Notes under the pieces: generated by a model
What the model was told of the DNA's origin: nothing
Database searches by the model: none
Seen by the model: only the letters and a program-made list of their open reading frames with translations
Translations under genes and position numbers: made by a program
NCBI GenBank assembly: GCA_020634495.1
Contig: JACKBR010000014.1
Location: forward strand, 36,626 to 100,625
Reading direction: 5' to 3'
Length of the DNA: 64,000 bases
Source: Ardenticatenaceae bacterium
GTDB lineage: Bacteria > Chloroflexota > Anaerolineae > Promineifilales > Promineifilaceae
Part shown: positions 33,425 to 42,855 of the stretch, one piece after another
Layout: each line of letters starts with the position of its first letter
Position numbering within the stretch: position 1 is the first letter of the stretch

Positions 33425-36400
33425 ATGACCCAACCGCTCCACTTCCGCCTGCTGGGCGGGCTGCATATCTCCATACCAGATAAGCCCGCCCTGCGCTTTG
33501 CGGCGCGACGAGCGGAGCTGCTGCTGGCTTATTTGGCGCTCAACCGTCGGGAACACAATCGGGAAATCCTAGCCACGCTGCTGTGGGATGACCGGCCGCA
33601 CAAGCAGGCGCTGGCCAATTTACGCGCTTTGCTGGCTCAATTGCCCAAAGGGGTACGGCCGTATCTCCAAACCAGCCGTCAGGTTGTCATGTTCAAACCA
33701 GATGCCCCCCTCTGGATTGACAGCCTTGTTTTTACCGAACTGCTCGACAGCGCCACCACAACCGAAGCGTTCACCCAGGCGCTCGACCTGTACGCCGGGC
33801 CATTTTTAGATGGCGTCTTTGTGCGAGAAAGTTCGGGGCTGGAAGAATGGTCGGCCATCATTCGGGAACAGCTCAACTACAAAGCGATCAATGCCCACCT
33901 GCACATTGTGCAAACCGCCCTGTACCAGCGTCAGTACGCCACAGGCATCAACTATGCCCGCACCCTGCTCACCTTAGATCCACTGCGCGAGCAGGCCCAT
34001 CGCTTGCTCATGCGCCTGCTGGTGCGCGACGGCCAGCACAACGCCGCCCTGGCTCAATACGAAAGCTGTCGCCAAATTTTGGCAGATGAGCTTGCTGTAG
34101 AACCCGCCGAGGAAACCACTCGCCTTTACCAGCGCATCGCTGCCGCCAAACAGCGTCAGCAGCCGCCACTGCCAACCCCGGCTTCCCCCTTTGTGGGCCG
34201 CGATGCGGAGCTGGCGGCCATCAGCCAGCAGTTGGATCAGCCAAACTGCCGCTTTTTGACGGTGGTTGGCCCAGGTGGTGTGGGCAAAACGCGCCTCGCT
34301 TTGCAGGTTGCCGCCCTGCGCCAGTCCGATTATTTGAATGGGGTCTTTTTTGTGCCGCTGTCTACGGTAGAAACGGCCGTAGACCTTCCCAGCGCCATTG
34401 CCCAAAGCCTGAACCTGGCATTTTCTGGCCAGGCCAGCGCCGAAGCGCAGCTGCTGGCGGCCCTGGCCGATCAGGAACTGCTGCTGTTGTTGGACAATAT
34501 CGAGCATTTGCTGCCAGAGGTAACTCAAATCATAACCCGGCTGCTGGCCGCCGCCCCCGATGTCACCTGGCTGGTCACCTCGCGGGAGCGACTGCGGCTG
34601 CCTGCCGAACACAGCTTTGAGCTGGCTGGCCTGACGGAAGCCACGGTGGCGGAACAGCTTTTTGTGGCCTGCGCCCGGCGGGCATTGCCTGATTTTAGCC
34701 TGACGGCCAACACGCGAACGGCCGTTCACCATATTTGCCAGTTGGTCGATGGCCTGCCGTTGGGCATTGAGCTGGCCGCCGCCTGGGTTCATATGCTCTC
34801 CTGCGCCGACATTGCCAGAGAAATTGAGCAAAATATCAACTTTTTGGCCACGCCAGAGCGAGAACGCCCGGAGCGGCACCAAAGTTTGCCCGCCGTTTTT
34901 GAATATTCCTGGCATTTGCTGGCCGCACCGGAGCAAGCAGCCCTACAAAAACTGTCGGTTTTTCGTGGCGGTTTTACCCGCCAGGCAGCCCGCGAGGTGG
35001 CTGGAGCCAATCTGCTGCTGCTGCGCTCACTGGTCGATAAATCGCTGCTGTACCGGGCCAGCGAGGAGGCCGACCGCTACGGCATGTTGGAGGTGCTGCG
35101 CCAGCATGTATTGGGCAAAGTGGCCTCTGCTCAAGCGGATGATGCCCAGGCGGGCCGGGACACTTTGCAGGCTCACAGTGAATTTTACGGCCGTTTTCTA
35201 CAAACCCATGCTCCCAACCTGCGCGGCCAAACCCGGCTAGACACCGTGAAGCTGCTGGCCGTTGAGCTAGAAAATTGCCGCCGTGCCTGGCAAACGGCCG
35301 TCGCCCAGCAACCGTTAAACCCGGGCGCACTGGGCAATTTTATTGAAGGACTGTACGCCATTTACCAAAGCCGCGCCTGGTTTAGCGACGGCTATGATTT
35401 ACTCCATCCCGCCCGCGAGCGGCTTTTGGCCAGCCCAAACACCGCCGAACGCAACATTGTCCTCAGCCGCCTGCTGGCCCGGTTGGGCAGCCTGGCCGCC
35501 CACCGAGGCCAGTTTCAGTTGGCCCTCACCCATCATCAGGAAAGTTTGGCACATGGGCAGGCCGTTGCGCCTCCGGGGGAATTGGCCGCCAACTACATTG
35601 GCCTGGCCCAAGTGAGCGATCTGCTCGGCCATTTGCACGAAGCCCAGGAACATGCCCAAAAAGCGTATGATTTGTACGAAGCAGAAGCGGATGAGGAAGG
35701 AATGGTGGTGGCCCTGCGCAAAATGGCCAGTGCATCCCAGGGCGTGGGCCAGTTCGAGGAAGCAGCCGCCATTTACCAGCGCTGCCTTACCATTTGCCGC
35801 CGCGCCGACGACCAGCTGGGCATTGCCCGCGCCTGCAACGGTTTGGGCAATGTGTTGGCCGACTTGGGGCGATTTGAAGAAGCCCGCGCCGCCTACGTGG
35901 AAAGCTTAAACATCTACAGGCACATGAATAACCGGTACAGCATTGCTCTTGTCTTGTCGAACATAGGCACGGTTGATTCGGTGCTGGCTACCCAGGCAGA
36001 AGCCCGGGTGAGCTATGAAGAAAGTTACAAAATCTGCCAGGAAATTGGTGACCAGGGCGGTATGGGGGTAACGGGCATGAACATTGCCCTGACCTATGAG
36101 CGTGAAGGAAATTTGGAAAAAGCGCTGGCGCTTTACCAGCAAAGCATAAAAATTTTGCGCCAGGCGAACTACATTTTAGTGCTGCCGACGGCGCTCACTC
36201 ACATTGGCCTGGTTTTTGCTCGCCTGGGGAATGTGCCTGCTGGGCGGGCATCTTTGCATGAATCGCTGCAAATTTGCCAGCGCAATGGGATGCTGCCGCT
36301 GCTGCTGCGCACGATTTTGGGCGTGGCGCACTTGTTGCAGATGGAGAAGCGCTTTCAGGAAGCGTTGGCTTTTACGCTGGTGGCTGCCCGGCACCCGGCT

Positions 36401-36505
36401 AGCAATCAGGAGACGGTGCAGGAGGGCGAAATTGGCCGAGGCACTGCGCCTAAATTTAGCAGCCGACGATGTGGCCAGGGCGGAGAAGTGGGTGGCGGCA
36501 ACTGA
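33425..36505 (+). CDS. BTAD-NB-ARC-TPR transcriptional regulator (AfsR/SARP-like)
   Basis: 1026 residues. The N-terminus is a winged-helix-like DNA-binding part without a clear OmpR signature, followed by a bacterial transcriptional activation domain (LYAGPFLDGVF through EETTRLYQRI, about 120-240). An ATPase with FVGRDAELAAI and P-loop VVGPGGVGKTRLALQ lies near residues 255-290, with Walker B LLLLDNIEHL and VTSRERL. TPR repeats fill the C-terminal third (ANYIGLAQVSDLLG and GLGNVLADLGRFEEARAAYVESL). The final 28 residues look wrong: the next frame continues as AKLAEALRLNLAADDVARAEKWV to a stop at 36566, so a frameshift near 36420 is likely. It follows the WS/DGAT gene by 21 bases and may control it. 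Confidence 0.85.
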   Translation: MTQPLHFRLLGGLHISIPDKPALRFAARRAELLLAYLALNRREHNREILATLLWDDRPHKQALANLRALLAQLPKGVRPYLQTSRQVVMFKPDAPLWIDSLVFTELLDSATTTEAFTQALDLYAGPFLDGVFVRESSGLEEWSAIIREQLNYKAINAHLHIVQTALYQRQYATGINYARTLLTLDPLREQAHRLLMRLLVRDGQHNAALAQYESCRQILADELAVEPAEETTRLYQRIAAAKQRQQPPLPTPASPFVGRDAELAAISQQLDQPNCRFLTVVGPGGVGKTRLALQVAALRQSDYLNGVFFVPLSTVETAVDLPSAIAQSLNLAFSGQASAEAQLLAALADQELLLLLDNIEHLLPEVTQIITRLLAAAPDVTWLVTSRERLRLPAEHSFELAGLTEATVAEQLFVACARRALPDFSLTANTRTAVHHICQLVDGLPLGIELAAAWVHMLSCADIAREIEQNINFLATPERERPERHQSLPAVFEYSWHLLAAPEQAALQKLSVFRGGFTRQAAREVAGANLLLLRSLVDKSLLYRASEEADRYGMLEVLRQHVLGKVASAQADDAQAGRDTLQAHSEFYGRFLQTHAPNLRGQTRLDTVKLLAVELENCRRAWQTAVAQQPLNPGALGNFIEGLYAIYQSRAWFSDGYDLLHPARERLLASPNTAERNIVLSRLLARLGSLAAHRGQFQLALTHHQESLAHGQAVAPPGELAANYIGLAQVSDLLGHLHEAQEHAQKAYDLYEAEADEEGMVVALRKMASASQGVGQFEEAAAIYQRCLTICRRADDQLGIARACNGLGNVLADLGRFEEARAAYVESLNIYRHMNNRYSIALVLSNIGTVDSVLATQAEARVSYEESYKICQEIGDQGGMGVTGMNIALTYEREGNLEKALALYQQSIKILRQANYILVLPTALTHIGLVFARLGNVPAGRASLHESLQICQRNGMLPLLLRTILGVAHLLQMEKRFQEALAFTLVAARHPASNQETVQEGEIGRGTAPKFSSRRCGQGGEVGGGN

Positions 36506-36603
36506 CTTTGAGGGGGTGGTAACGGCCGTTTTAAGCAAAACCCAATCCGCAGCGGCCGTTACTTAACTAGTTTCCTTAGCGCAGTTACTTTGGAAAAGGT
36601 GAA

Positions 36604-37572
36604 TCAGTTCAAATAATGTATCAGATCGCCGCCCAACTGGGGTTGGCGCAGCTTTTTCAACGCGGCTTTTTCAATTTGGCGAATACGCTCTCGTGACAGG
36701 TTAAATAATTTTCCGACTTCTTTTAATGTATGCGCCTCATTGCCGCGCAGACCGTAGCGCAGACAAAGCACATGCGCTTCTCGTGGCGTCAGGCGATCCA
36801 GCAGGCGGTCGAGGCGTTCGTGCAGCATTTTTTCAGCCACGGCATCGTTTGGCTGGAGCGACTGCTTATCTTCTACAAAGGTGCCAAGTTCCGTGTCTGG
36901 TTCTGATCCGGCGGGCTGCTCCAGCGAGAGCAGCGGCCGGGTAATGCGCAGCAAGGTGCGCACCCGCTCTGGGCTCATTTCGGTGTGTTCTGCCAGCTCT
37001 TCTGGCTTTGGCGGACGGCCGTATCGCTGCTCCAGTTCACGTTGAGCCAGGTAAATTTGGCGAATGCCAGACGCTTTATTGGCCGGAATGCGAATGGTAC
37101 GGCCGTGATTGGCAATGGCGCGGGTTACGGATTGGCGAATCCACCAGGTGGCGTAGGTGCTAAAACGATTTCCCCGCGTGTGGTCAAATTTGTCAACGGC
37201 CGTTAGCAGCCCCACATTCCCCTCCTGAATCAAGTCCAGAAAATCTAACCCCTGCCCCCGATACTTTTTGGCAATGCTTATCACCAGGCGCATATTGGCC
37301 TGCACTAATTTATCGCGGGCTGCTGCCTGGCGCTTTTTAAGGCAAAGCCAATGTTGACGTTCTTCTGGGGGGAGCTGCTTTTGCAAAAAGGCATCCGCTT
37401 CATGGCCCGCGGCTATTTGTTCAGCCAAAAGGAACTCTTCTTTGGCCGTCAGCAAAGCAGAACGGCGGCTGTCTTCCAGATATTGTCCTAAAAAATCAAA
37501 GGCCACAGCGTCTGAAGCAGGGCTGGCGGGGGGTTGGGATGAACCGTTTTTGGGATCATTTGTTATTTTCAT
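36604..37572 (-). CDS. RpoD-like sigma-70 factor
   Basis: 322 residues from ATG 37572, with AGAGG eight bases upstream; an in-frame start 27 codons earlier is unlikely. Region 1.2 (DFLGQYLEDSRRSALLTAKEEFLLAE), region 2 (LVQANMRLVISIAKKYRGQGLDFLDLIQEGNVGLLTAVDKFD, and FSTYATWWIRQSVTRAI), region 3 and region 4 (LKEVGKLFNLSRERIRQIEKAALKKLR) are all present. No long region 1.1 or non-conserved insert is visible, so it is probably a group 2 factor or a compact SigA. It recognises TTGACA/TATAAT-type promoters, which fits the boxes seen in this window. It converges on the BTAD gene. Confidence 0.93.
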   Translation of the reverse strand: MKITNDPKNGSSQPPASPASDAVAFDFLGQYLEDSRRSALLTAKEEFLLAEQIAAGHEADAFLQKQLPPEERQHWLCLKKRQAAARDKLVQANMRLVISIAKKYRGQGLDFLDLIQEGNVGLLTAVDKFDHTRGNRFSTYATWWIRQSVTRAIANHGRTIRIPANKASGIRQIYLAQRELEQRYGRPPKPEELAEHTEMSPERVRTLLRITRPLLSLEQPAGSEPDTELGTFVEDKQSLQPNDAVAEKMLHERLDRLLDRLTPREAHVLCLRYGLRGNEAHTLKEVGKLFNLSRERIRQIEKAALKKLRQPQLGGDLIHYLN

Positions 37573-37699
37573 GAGGGAAGCCTCTAATGCAAAATCCACA
37601 GAACTATCAACAGCAGCGGCGAGATTGTACAATATTTGTACAAGTTCTGTCAATATATATTTTAGGATTCGCTCATGTGTCAGGCCGCAAAGACCAAAA

Positions 37700-38224
37700 T
37701 TAGCGCAACCAGCGTGGGGCGTTTGCCCGCTTGAGTTCGCCTTCCAGGTTCAGCTTGAAGATCTCCAGGTTGTCAAACGGCCGTTTCAGGTTAAACCCGT
37801 CAATCTCTTTATTTAGCTCCACAATCTCGTTTGTCCACTTCAGGCAGCAATCATCCCAGCGGATTGTCAGGCGGCTTTTGTTGGCGGTGGCAATGCCAAA
37901 TTCCCGTTCGTGCCATTCCCACTGCCGCACAATTTCGGCCCGCAGCCGGGCAATCTTGGCCAAAATGTCATTTCGCTGCAATATCCAGGCGGGTGGCAGG
38001 TCGTTTTCTTTTAGCAGCTCATTGGCCAGCTCCATATCTGCCGCGTACGGATTTTTGTTCAGGTTTAGCGGTTTCCCTTTTCCGGGCAAATTATCAAACA
38101 AGCCGCCGTCCATCCCTTCCTGAATCAGTTCATCCATCAAATTTTGCCGGTCGTGCCGCAAACGTGCCCGGTACTCGGCCAGCTCAGTCAGGTTTTCTAC
38201 GGCCGTTTCATCTTTCTTTTTCAT
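37700..38224 (-). CDS. DUF1992 (DnaJ-homologue subfamily C member 28-like) protein
   Basis: 174 residues from ATG 38224. The conserved core is LMDELIQEGMDGGLFDNLPGKGKPLNL, then ENDLPPAWILQRNDILAKIARLRAE, as in DUF1992 proteins, with a C-terminal helical extension. There is no J domain HPD. The function is unknown. The octamer encodes the KKKDETAVENL TAV. It is separated from the sigma factor gene by 130 bases containing A+T-rich sequence. Confidence 0.8.
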   Translation of the reverse strand: MKKKDETAVENLTELAEYRARLRHDRQNLMDELIQEGMDGGLFDNLPGKGKPLNLNKNPYAADMELANELLKENDLPPAWILQRNDILAKIARLRAEIVRQWEWHEREFGIATANKSRLTIRWDDCCLKWTNEIVELNKEIDGFNLKRPFDNLEIFKLNLEGELKRANAPRWLR

Positions 38225-38407
38225 AAGAATCACCCTTGATTGCGTAGTTGTTGCCCAAATTATAATCTTTTTTGCAAGCAAAGGAACTTATTTTTGCAGA
38301 GTAGTGATTATTTTCACATTTTTCTGGCCAATCACCAGGCCCAAATACCTAGTGGACAGCCTGCCAAAAATAGAGACAATTAGCCCCACTAAAATTGGAG
38401 AACTAAT

Positions 38408-39295
38408 TTGCAAACAACGCAATCACAAAAAATCGAGTGGCGACCTTATCACGATGTTTATTACGAACGCCACCGGCATACCGTTAGCGGCAACATCCAA
38501 ATTGCCCAAAATGTGTACAGTCCCCAGCTTGAAAACCACCGCGATATTCTAATTTACCTTCCTCCCTCGTATGCGCACAGCCAAACACATTACCCGGTTT
38601 TGTACATGCACGATGGCTATAACTTGTTTGATGAAGCCACCAGCTACACTGGCGAATGGTATGTGGACGAAACGATGGAAAAGCTTAGCGCGGAAGAAAA
38701 TTTGGAAGCGATTGTGGTGGGGATTCCTAGCATGGGCCAGGACAGGCTGGCCGAATACAGTCCATTTGTGGACAAAGCCTATGGCGGTGGCAAGGGGGAT
38801 GCCTACCTGAGCTTTGTTGTCCATACGCTAAAGCCATTGGTAGACAGCTCTTTCCGAACCCTGCCCAACAAACGCAACACCGGTATTTTTGGCTCATCCA
38901 TGGGCGGCTTGATTAGTCTTTACGCCTTTTTCCGCTACCCGTCCATCTTTGGTTTTGCTGGCGTGATGAGTCCGTCTTTGTGGTTTGCCAACCGGGCTAT
39001 TTTTACCTACGTGGAAAAAGCGCCGTACCAGCAGGGGAAGATTTATTTGGATGCCGGGACGCGAGAAATGGGGGGGCATTGGCCAGACCAGACCATTTTA
39101 CGCAGCCGCTCTCGCCGCTATTACGGCCGTGTGCGCCGCATGAAGCGTATCCTGGCCAAAAAAGGGTACCGGCCCACCCGCAACCTGCTGCATGTGGAAG
39201 ATGTGGGCGGCGGGCATAATGAAGAAGCCTGGGCTTACCGGTTGCCCAATGCCATTCGTTTCTTTTTGGGAGCCTCACTCAAAAAAGTTATGTAA
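38408..39295 (+). CDS. Alpha/beta hydrolase, esterase-D/enterochelin-esterase-like
   Basis: 295 residues from TTG 38408, with GGAG upstream; no closer ATG fits. After an N-terminal beta region, it shows ILIYLPPSYAHSQTHYPVLYMHDGYNLFDE, the nucleophile elbow GSSMGG (Ser near residue 158), and the base His in VEDVGGGHNEEAWAYR. This is the esterase D/Fes family layout, soluble and cytoplasmic because no signal is seen. It cleaves a small ester such as S-formylglutathione, acetyl or siderophore esters; the substrate is unknown. A hairpin follows its stop. Confidence 0.82.
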   Translation: MQTTQSQKIEWRPYHDVYYERHRHTVSGNIQIAQNVYSPQLENHRDILIYLPPSYAHSQTHYPVLYMHDGYNLFDEATSYTGEWYVDETMEKLSAEENLEAIVVGIPSMGQDRLAEYSPFVDKAYGGGKGDAYLSFVVHTLKPLVDSSFRTLPNKRNTGIFGSSMGGLISLYAFFRYPSIFGFAGVMSPSLWFANRAIFTYVEKAPYQQGKIYLDAGTREMGGHWPDQTILRSRSRRYYGRVRRMKRILAKKGYRPTRNLLHVEDVGGGHNEEAWAYRLPNAIRFFLGASLKKVM

Positions 39296-39341
39296 AGTTA
39301 GATGCGGCAGACTTGCCCATCGTTTGTAGAACAGGTAGGAT

Positions 39342-39386
39342 CAGCCTGACGTAAGCAACGATTTGATCGTGCTTGCGTAAAGGCTG
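39342..39386. terminator. Imperfect hairpin after the esterase gene
   Basis: CAGCC (39342-39346) pairs with GGCTG (39382-39386), and GTAAGCAACGAT pairs with ATCGTGCTTGC around TTG. The stem is about 40 bases of imperfect pairing. It lies in the 197-base gap after the esterase gene, with no T-run, so its action as a terminator is uncertain. Confidence 0.4.
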
Positions 39387-39492
39387 GGGTACGCTTGGCA
39401 GTTACAAAAAAGCGACCAAAACGCCAACGCATGAGCGGGTTTCTGATGATCGTCCCAGATCACATAAACCTGGCCACATGCAGGAAGAGTCT

Positions 39493-40251
39493 ATGTCTAT
39501 TATTTCAGAGCAAAAAAGAAAGCGCCAAAAACAGCGCATTCAACCAACGCATTCTCCCATTGCCCTCCCCAAGCTAAATACCAGCAACAAGCGGTGGTTG
39601 TTATTTGGCAGCTTGCTGGCGCTGGCGCTGCTTACCTGGCTGCTGCGCGAATCGTTATCGCAATGGCTAACTGTTTTGAGTGACCAGGAATTTGTTAGCA
39701 ATTACGTACAGAGTTTTGGTGCTCTGGCTCCGCTGGTGCTGGCTTTTTTGCAGGTGCTGCAAGTCATTGTCGCTTTTATTCCTGGGCATGTGTTTGTGAT
39801 TGCCGGGGGCTATATTTATGGTTTGCCCTGGGGCCTGGTGTTTAACATTGTGTGCGTGGTGTCTGCCAGCCAGCTGGGCTTTTTGCTGGCTCGCTGGGCC
39901 GGACGGCCGATTGTGCATCGGTTGGCTCCCCGTGAAACGATAGAAAAGTGGGAAACCATTGCCGAGAAACAGGGCTTTTTGTTTTTTACCATCGCGTTTG
40001 TGCTGCCCGTTTTCCCTACAGACATTATGAACTTTGTGGCGGGATTATCTGGCATTTCTCCCCGTAAGTTTTTGGCGGCAAACTTTTTGGGCCGTTTCCC
40101 CAGCGTTTTGCTGCTGACGTTGATTGGTTCGCATGGGTTAGAGTTATCTAATTTGACCTGGGCGCTGCTGGCTTTGTTGGTAACGGCCGTTTACGTAAGC
40201 GGCCGTTTTGCCATTGTGCGCATCGAAAAAAAATACCGCCCGCACCATTAG
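39493..40251 (+). CDS. TVP38/TMEM64-family (SNARE-associated) membrane protein
   Basis: 252 residues from ATG 39493, which has AGGAAGA upstream; earlier in-frame ATGs give a polar tail with no support. After a basic N-terminus there are about five membrane helices and the family motif FVIAGGYIYGLPWGLVFNIVCVVSASQLGFLLAR, with FTIAFVLPVFPTDIMNFVAGLSGISPRKFLAANFLGRFPS near the end. DedA/TVP38 proteins act in membrane lipid scrambling or transport; which lipid is unclear. Two adjacent near-octamer repeats close the gene. Confidence 0.85.
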   Translation: MSIISEQKRKRQKQRIQPTHSPIALPKLNTSNKRWLLFGSLLALALLTWLLRESLSQWLTVLSDQEFVSNYVQSFGALAPLVLAFLQVLQVIVAFIPGHVFVIAGGYIYGLPWGLVFNIVCVVSASQLGFLLARWAGRPIVHRLAPRETIEKWETIAEKQGFLFFTIAFVLPVFPTDIMNFVAGLSGISPRKFLAANFLGRFPSVLLLTLIGSHGLELSNLTWALLALLVTAVYVSGRFAIVRIEKKYRPHH

Positions 40252-40327
40252 CCTTTCTGCCAAAGTTGGGGTACGATTTCCACCAAATTAGGTAACTATC
40301 TAACAATCCGGTAATTGGAGTGATCTC

Positions 40328-41833
40328 GTGGAAAAAAAGTACCAAAAACTCAAAAGACGCCTGCAAGAAATTAACGATCTAAATTCAGTCAATGCCCTGC
40401 TAAACTGGGATCAAAGCACTTACATGCCACCCGGTGGGGCAGCCGCTCGCGGACGACAGCAAGCAACCATTGGACGCCTTGCCCATGAAAAGTTTATCGA
40501 TAAAAAGGTTGGCAAGCTGCTGGACAAGCTGGAACCTTGGGCCGAAACGCTGCCTTACGACAGTGAAGAAGCCAGCCTCATCCGGCTAACGCGGCGCAAC
40601 TACGATCAATCGGTGAAGGTACCGGCCAAATTGATTGCAGACGTGACTGAACACAGTACGGTGGCTTACCAGGTTTGGGCCAAAGCCCGGCCAGAGAATG
40701 ATTTTGCGGTGATACGGCCGTATCTAGAAAAAACCCTCGACTATTCCCGCCAAATTGCCAACTGCTTCCCCGGCTACGACCATATCGCGGATCCCCTGAT
40801 AGATTTTGCCGACCCGGGCATGAAAGCCGAAAGCGTTCGCACCGTTTTTGCCGACTTGCGCCAGCAGCTGGTGCCGCTGGTTAAAGCTGTTACCGAACAG
40901 GAACCAGCCGACGACAGCTGCCTGCATCAATCCTTCCCCGAAGATGAACAGCTTGCCTTTGGCTGGCAAATTGCCCAAGCGTATGGCTACGACACCAACC
41001 GGGGCCGCCAGGACAAAACACACCATCCCTTCATGACCAAATTTTCTTTAGGCGACGTGCGCATTACCACCCGCACCAAAGAAAACGATCTGAGCGAAGC
41101 CCTGTTCAGCACCCTGCATGAAACGGGCCACGCCCTTTACGAGCAAGGGATTGATATGTCATTGGAAGGCACGCCGCTGGCTGACGGCACCTCCGCTGGC
41201 GTCCACGAAAGCCAATCTCGCCTGTGGGAAAATTTGGTAGGGCGCAGCCGGGGCTTTTGGGAATATTACTATCCTAAACTGCAAGCCGCATTCCCCAGCC
41301 AGCTAGGCAGCGTGCCGCTCGACACTTTCTATGCCGCAGTAAACAAAGTGCAGCGCTCCCTCATCCGTACCGATGCCGACGAGGTGACTTATAATTTGCA
41401 CGTGATGATTCGTTTTGATTTGGAGCTGGCGATGCTGGAAGGCAGCCTGGAAGTGAAAGATTTGCCTGAGGCGTGGCACGGCCGTTACCAATCTGACCTG
41501 GGCATTCAGGCCCCCAGCGATGTCGATGGCGCACTACAAGATGTGCATTGGTACGGCGGCATCATCGGTGGCGCATTCCAGGGATACACGCTGGGCAACA
41601 TCATGTCTGCCTTGTTTTACAACGCGGCGCTCAAAGCCCACCCGGAAATTCCCAGTCAGGTTCAGCAGGGCCAATTTGGCACGCTGCACACCTGGCTCAA
41701 GGAAAATATTTACACGTACGGCAGCAAATTTACCGCCAACGAACTGATTGAACGGGTAACCGGCGGCCCGCTGACGATTGATCCTTACATTGCGTACCTC
41801 AAGCAAAAGTTTGGTGATTTATACGCTTTGTAA
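40328..41833 (+). CDS. M32 zinc carboxypeptidase (carboxypeptidase Taq family)
   Basis: 501 residues, the family length. The zinc site is HETGH (His264, Glu265, His268; HExxH) with the third ligand Glu in GVHESQSRLWEN. Helix-rich, cytoplasmic, it removes C-terminal amino acids with broad specificity. GAGTGATCTCGTG precedes the start codon. It ends 85 bases before the convergent Lon-N gene, with a 36-base palindrome terminator between. The -10-like TACGAT (40271-40276) may be its promoter. Confidence 0.94.
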   Translation: MEKKYQKLKRRLQEINDLNSVNALLNWDQSTYMPPGGAAARGRQQATIGRLAHEKFIDKKVGKLLDKLEPWAETLPYDSEEASLIRLTRRNYDQSVKVPAKLIADVTEHSTVAYQVWAKARPENDFAVIRPYLEKTLDYSRQIANCFPGYDHIADPLIDFADPGMKAESVRTVFADLRQQLVPLVKAVTEQEPADDSCLHQSFPEDEQLAFGWQIAQAYGYDTNRGRQDKTHHPFMTKFSLGDVRITTRTKENDLSEALFSTLHETGHALYEQGIDMSLEGTPLADGTSAGVHESQSRLWENLVGRSRGFWEYYYPKLQAAFPSQLGSVPLDTFYAAVNKVQRSLIRTDADEVTYNLHVMIRFDLELAMLEGSLEVKDLPEAWHGRYQSDLGIQAPSDVDGALQDVHWYGGIIGGAFQGYTLGNIMSALFYNAALKAHPEIPSQVQQGQFGTLHTWLKENIYTYGSKFTANELIERVTGGPLTIDPYIAYLKQKFGDLYAL

Positions 41834-41880
41834 TACAGCCAGCCTGCGGAAGATCAAGAACAATTTTGATACTAAAAATG

Positions 41881-41916
41881 CAAGGCGAAGGGATACGGCC
41901 GTATCCTTTCGCCTTG
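41881..41916. terminator. 36-base palindromic terminator centred on the octamer
   Basis: CAAGGCGAAGGGATAC pairs with GTATCCTTTCGCCTTG (one mismatch) around GGCC, so the stem apex is exactly ACGGCCGT (41894-41901). TTTAG follows. It lies between convergent genes ending at 41833 and 41918, so it should act on both strands. Confidence 0.75.
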
Positions 41917-41917
41917 T

Positions 41918-42559
41918 TTAGTTGATAGAGAAATTGCCCATATCTTGCTTGGGGAAATGCTTGAGGATTTCAATCTCGTGGCGATATTGGCGGGATAAGA
42001 AGTTGAGGACGCTGGAAACTTTTTGGGCTTCTAGCATCGACTGCTTGGTTTCTAGCGATACTTGAAGCAAGGAAGCGGCCATGTGGCTAAGCGCTTCTGG
42101 TTCTGTGGGAACCTGGGTGGGGTCAAATTCAATGTTGTCGGCCAGGCTGGTGAGGGTGGTGAGGTAGTCGAGCACCAGCGGATGCAGCGTGTTGGCGGCG
42201 GCCTGTAGGGGCGCTGTTTTCTCTGGCAGGTAGGGCAGCTGCTCTACTTCGCCAAGCAGGTAGGGTTTGTGGCGATTCAGCGCCAGCACCCGGAATCGCT
42301 CTTGCCCGACGGCCATAATGAGCAAACGGCCGTCTTCCAACTGCTCCATTTGGGTAATATTCACCAGGCAACCAACATCGTGCGGAATAACCGCTTCATC
42401 CCCTTCTGCCTGCCCTTGTTTGATGAGCAAAATGCCAAACGGGGATTTTTCATCTAAGCAGTACCGTACCATGTCCAGGTAGCGCGGTTCAAAAATGTGC
42501 AGCGGCATGGGCCAGCCAGGAAACAACACGGCATTTAGCGGGAACAACGGAATTTCCAT
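41918..42559 (-). CDS. Lon N-terminal-like (LON substrate-binding) domain protein
   Basis: 213 residues from ATG 42559. The LON_substrate_bdg domain opens MEIPLFPLNAVLFPGWPMPLHIFEPRYLDMV, with FGILLI and DVGCLVNI, followed by helices (AASLLQVSLETKQSMLEAQK). There is no AAA or protease domain, so it is a stand-alone Lon-N protein of unknown partner. The ATG lies seven bases after a TATAAT, with no ribosome-binding site, so the message is probably leaderless. An upstream ATG at 42568 would overlap the -10 box. Confidence 0.85.
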   Translation of the reverse strand: MEIPLFPLNAVLFPGWPMPLHIFEPRYLDMVRYCLDEKSPFGILLIKQGQAEGDEAVIPHDVGCLVNITQMEQLEDGRLLIMAVGQERFRVLALNRHKPYLLGEVEQLPYLPEKTAPLQAAANTLHPLVLDYLTTLTSLADNIEFDPTQVPTEPEALSHMAASLLQVSLETKQSMLEAQKVSSVLNFLSRQYRHEIEILKHFPKQDMGNFSIN

Positions 42560-42566
42560 GCCGTTC

Positions 42567-42593
42567 ATTATACACAATCTGGCAGTTTGTCAG
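42567..42593 (-). promoter_or_regulatory. Promoter of the Lon-N gene
   Basis: On the minus strand, CTGACA (42593-42588), a 15-base spacer and TATAAT (42572-42567), seven bases before the ATG at 42559. The spacer is short, but the -10 is perfect. Confidence 0.45.
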
Positions 42594-42855
42594 CCTGTAT
42601 TCATTGTCTGTTTAACAAATTGACCCTAGTCACAAAAGCTGCTACATTTTTCGCATAAAGTTTATTTCTAAATTCCAATCTAAAGCATTCGATTGCTTGC
42701 TTTTCGCAATGTAAGCCAGAGTAAAAAATAAATATCTAACATACGTGAACCAACCTGCAATGTATTGGTACAATGTAAAGATGTTTCTTCCGCCAAACTC
42801 AGAGGTAATGATTAGTACGGCCGATTAAAGTTAAAATGCCTAAGGTCTTTAGGAA

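Noticed and set aside
39296..39492. A tRNA gene in the gap after the esterase gene
   Set aside because: The long hairpin has no T-loop GTTCNANNC or acceptor-CCA layout; it is an imperfect inverted repeat only.
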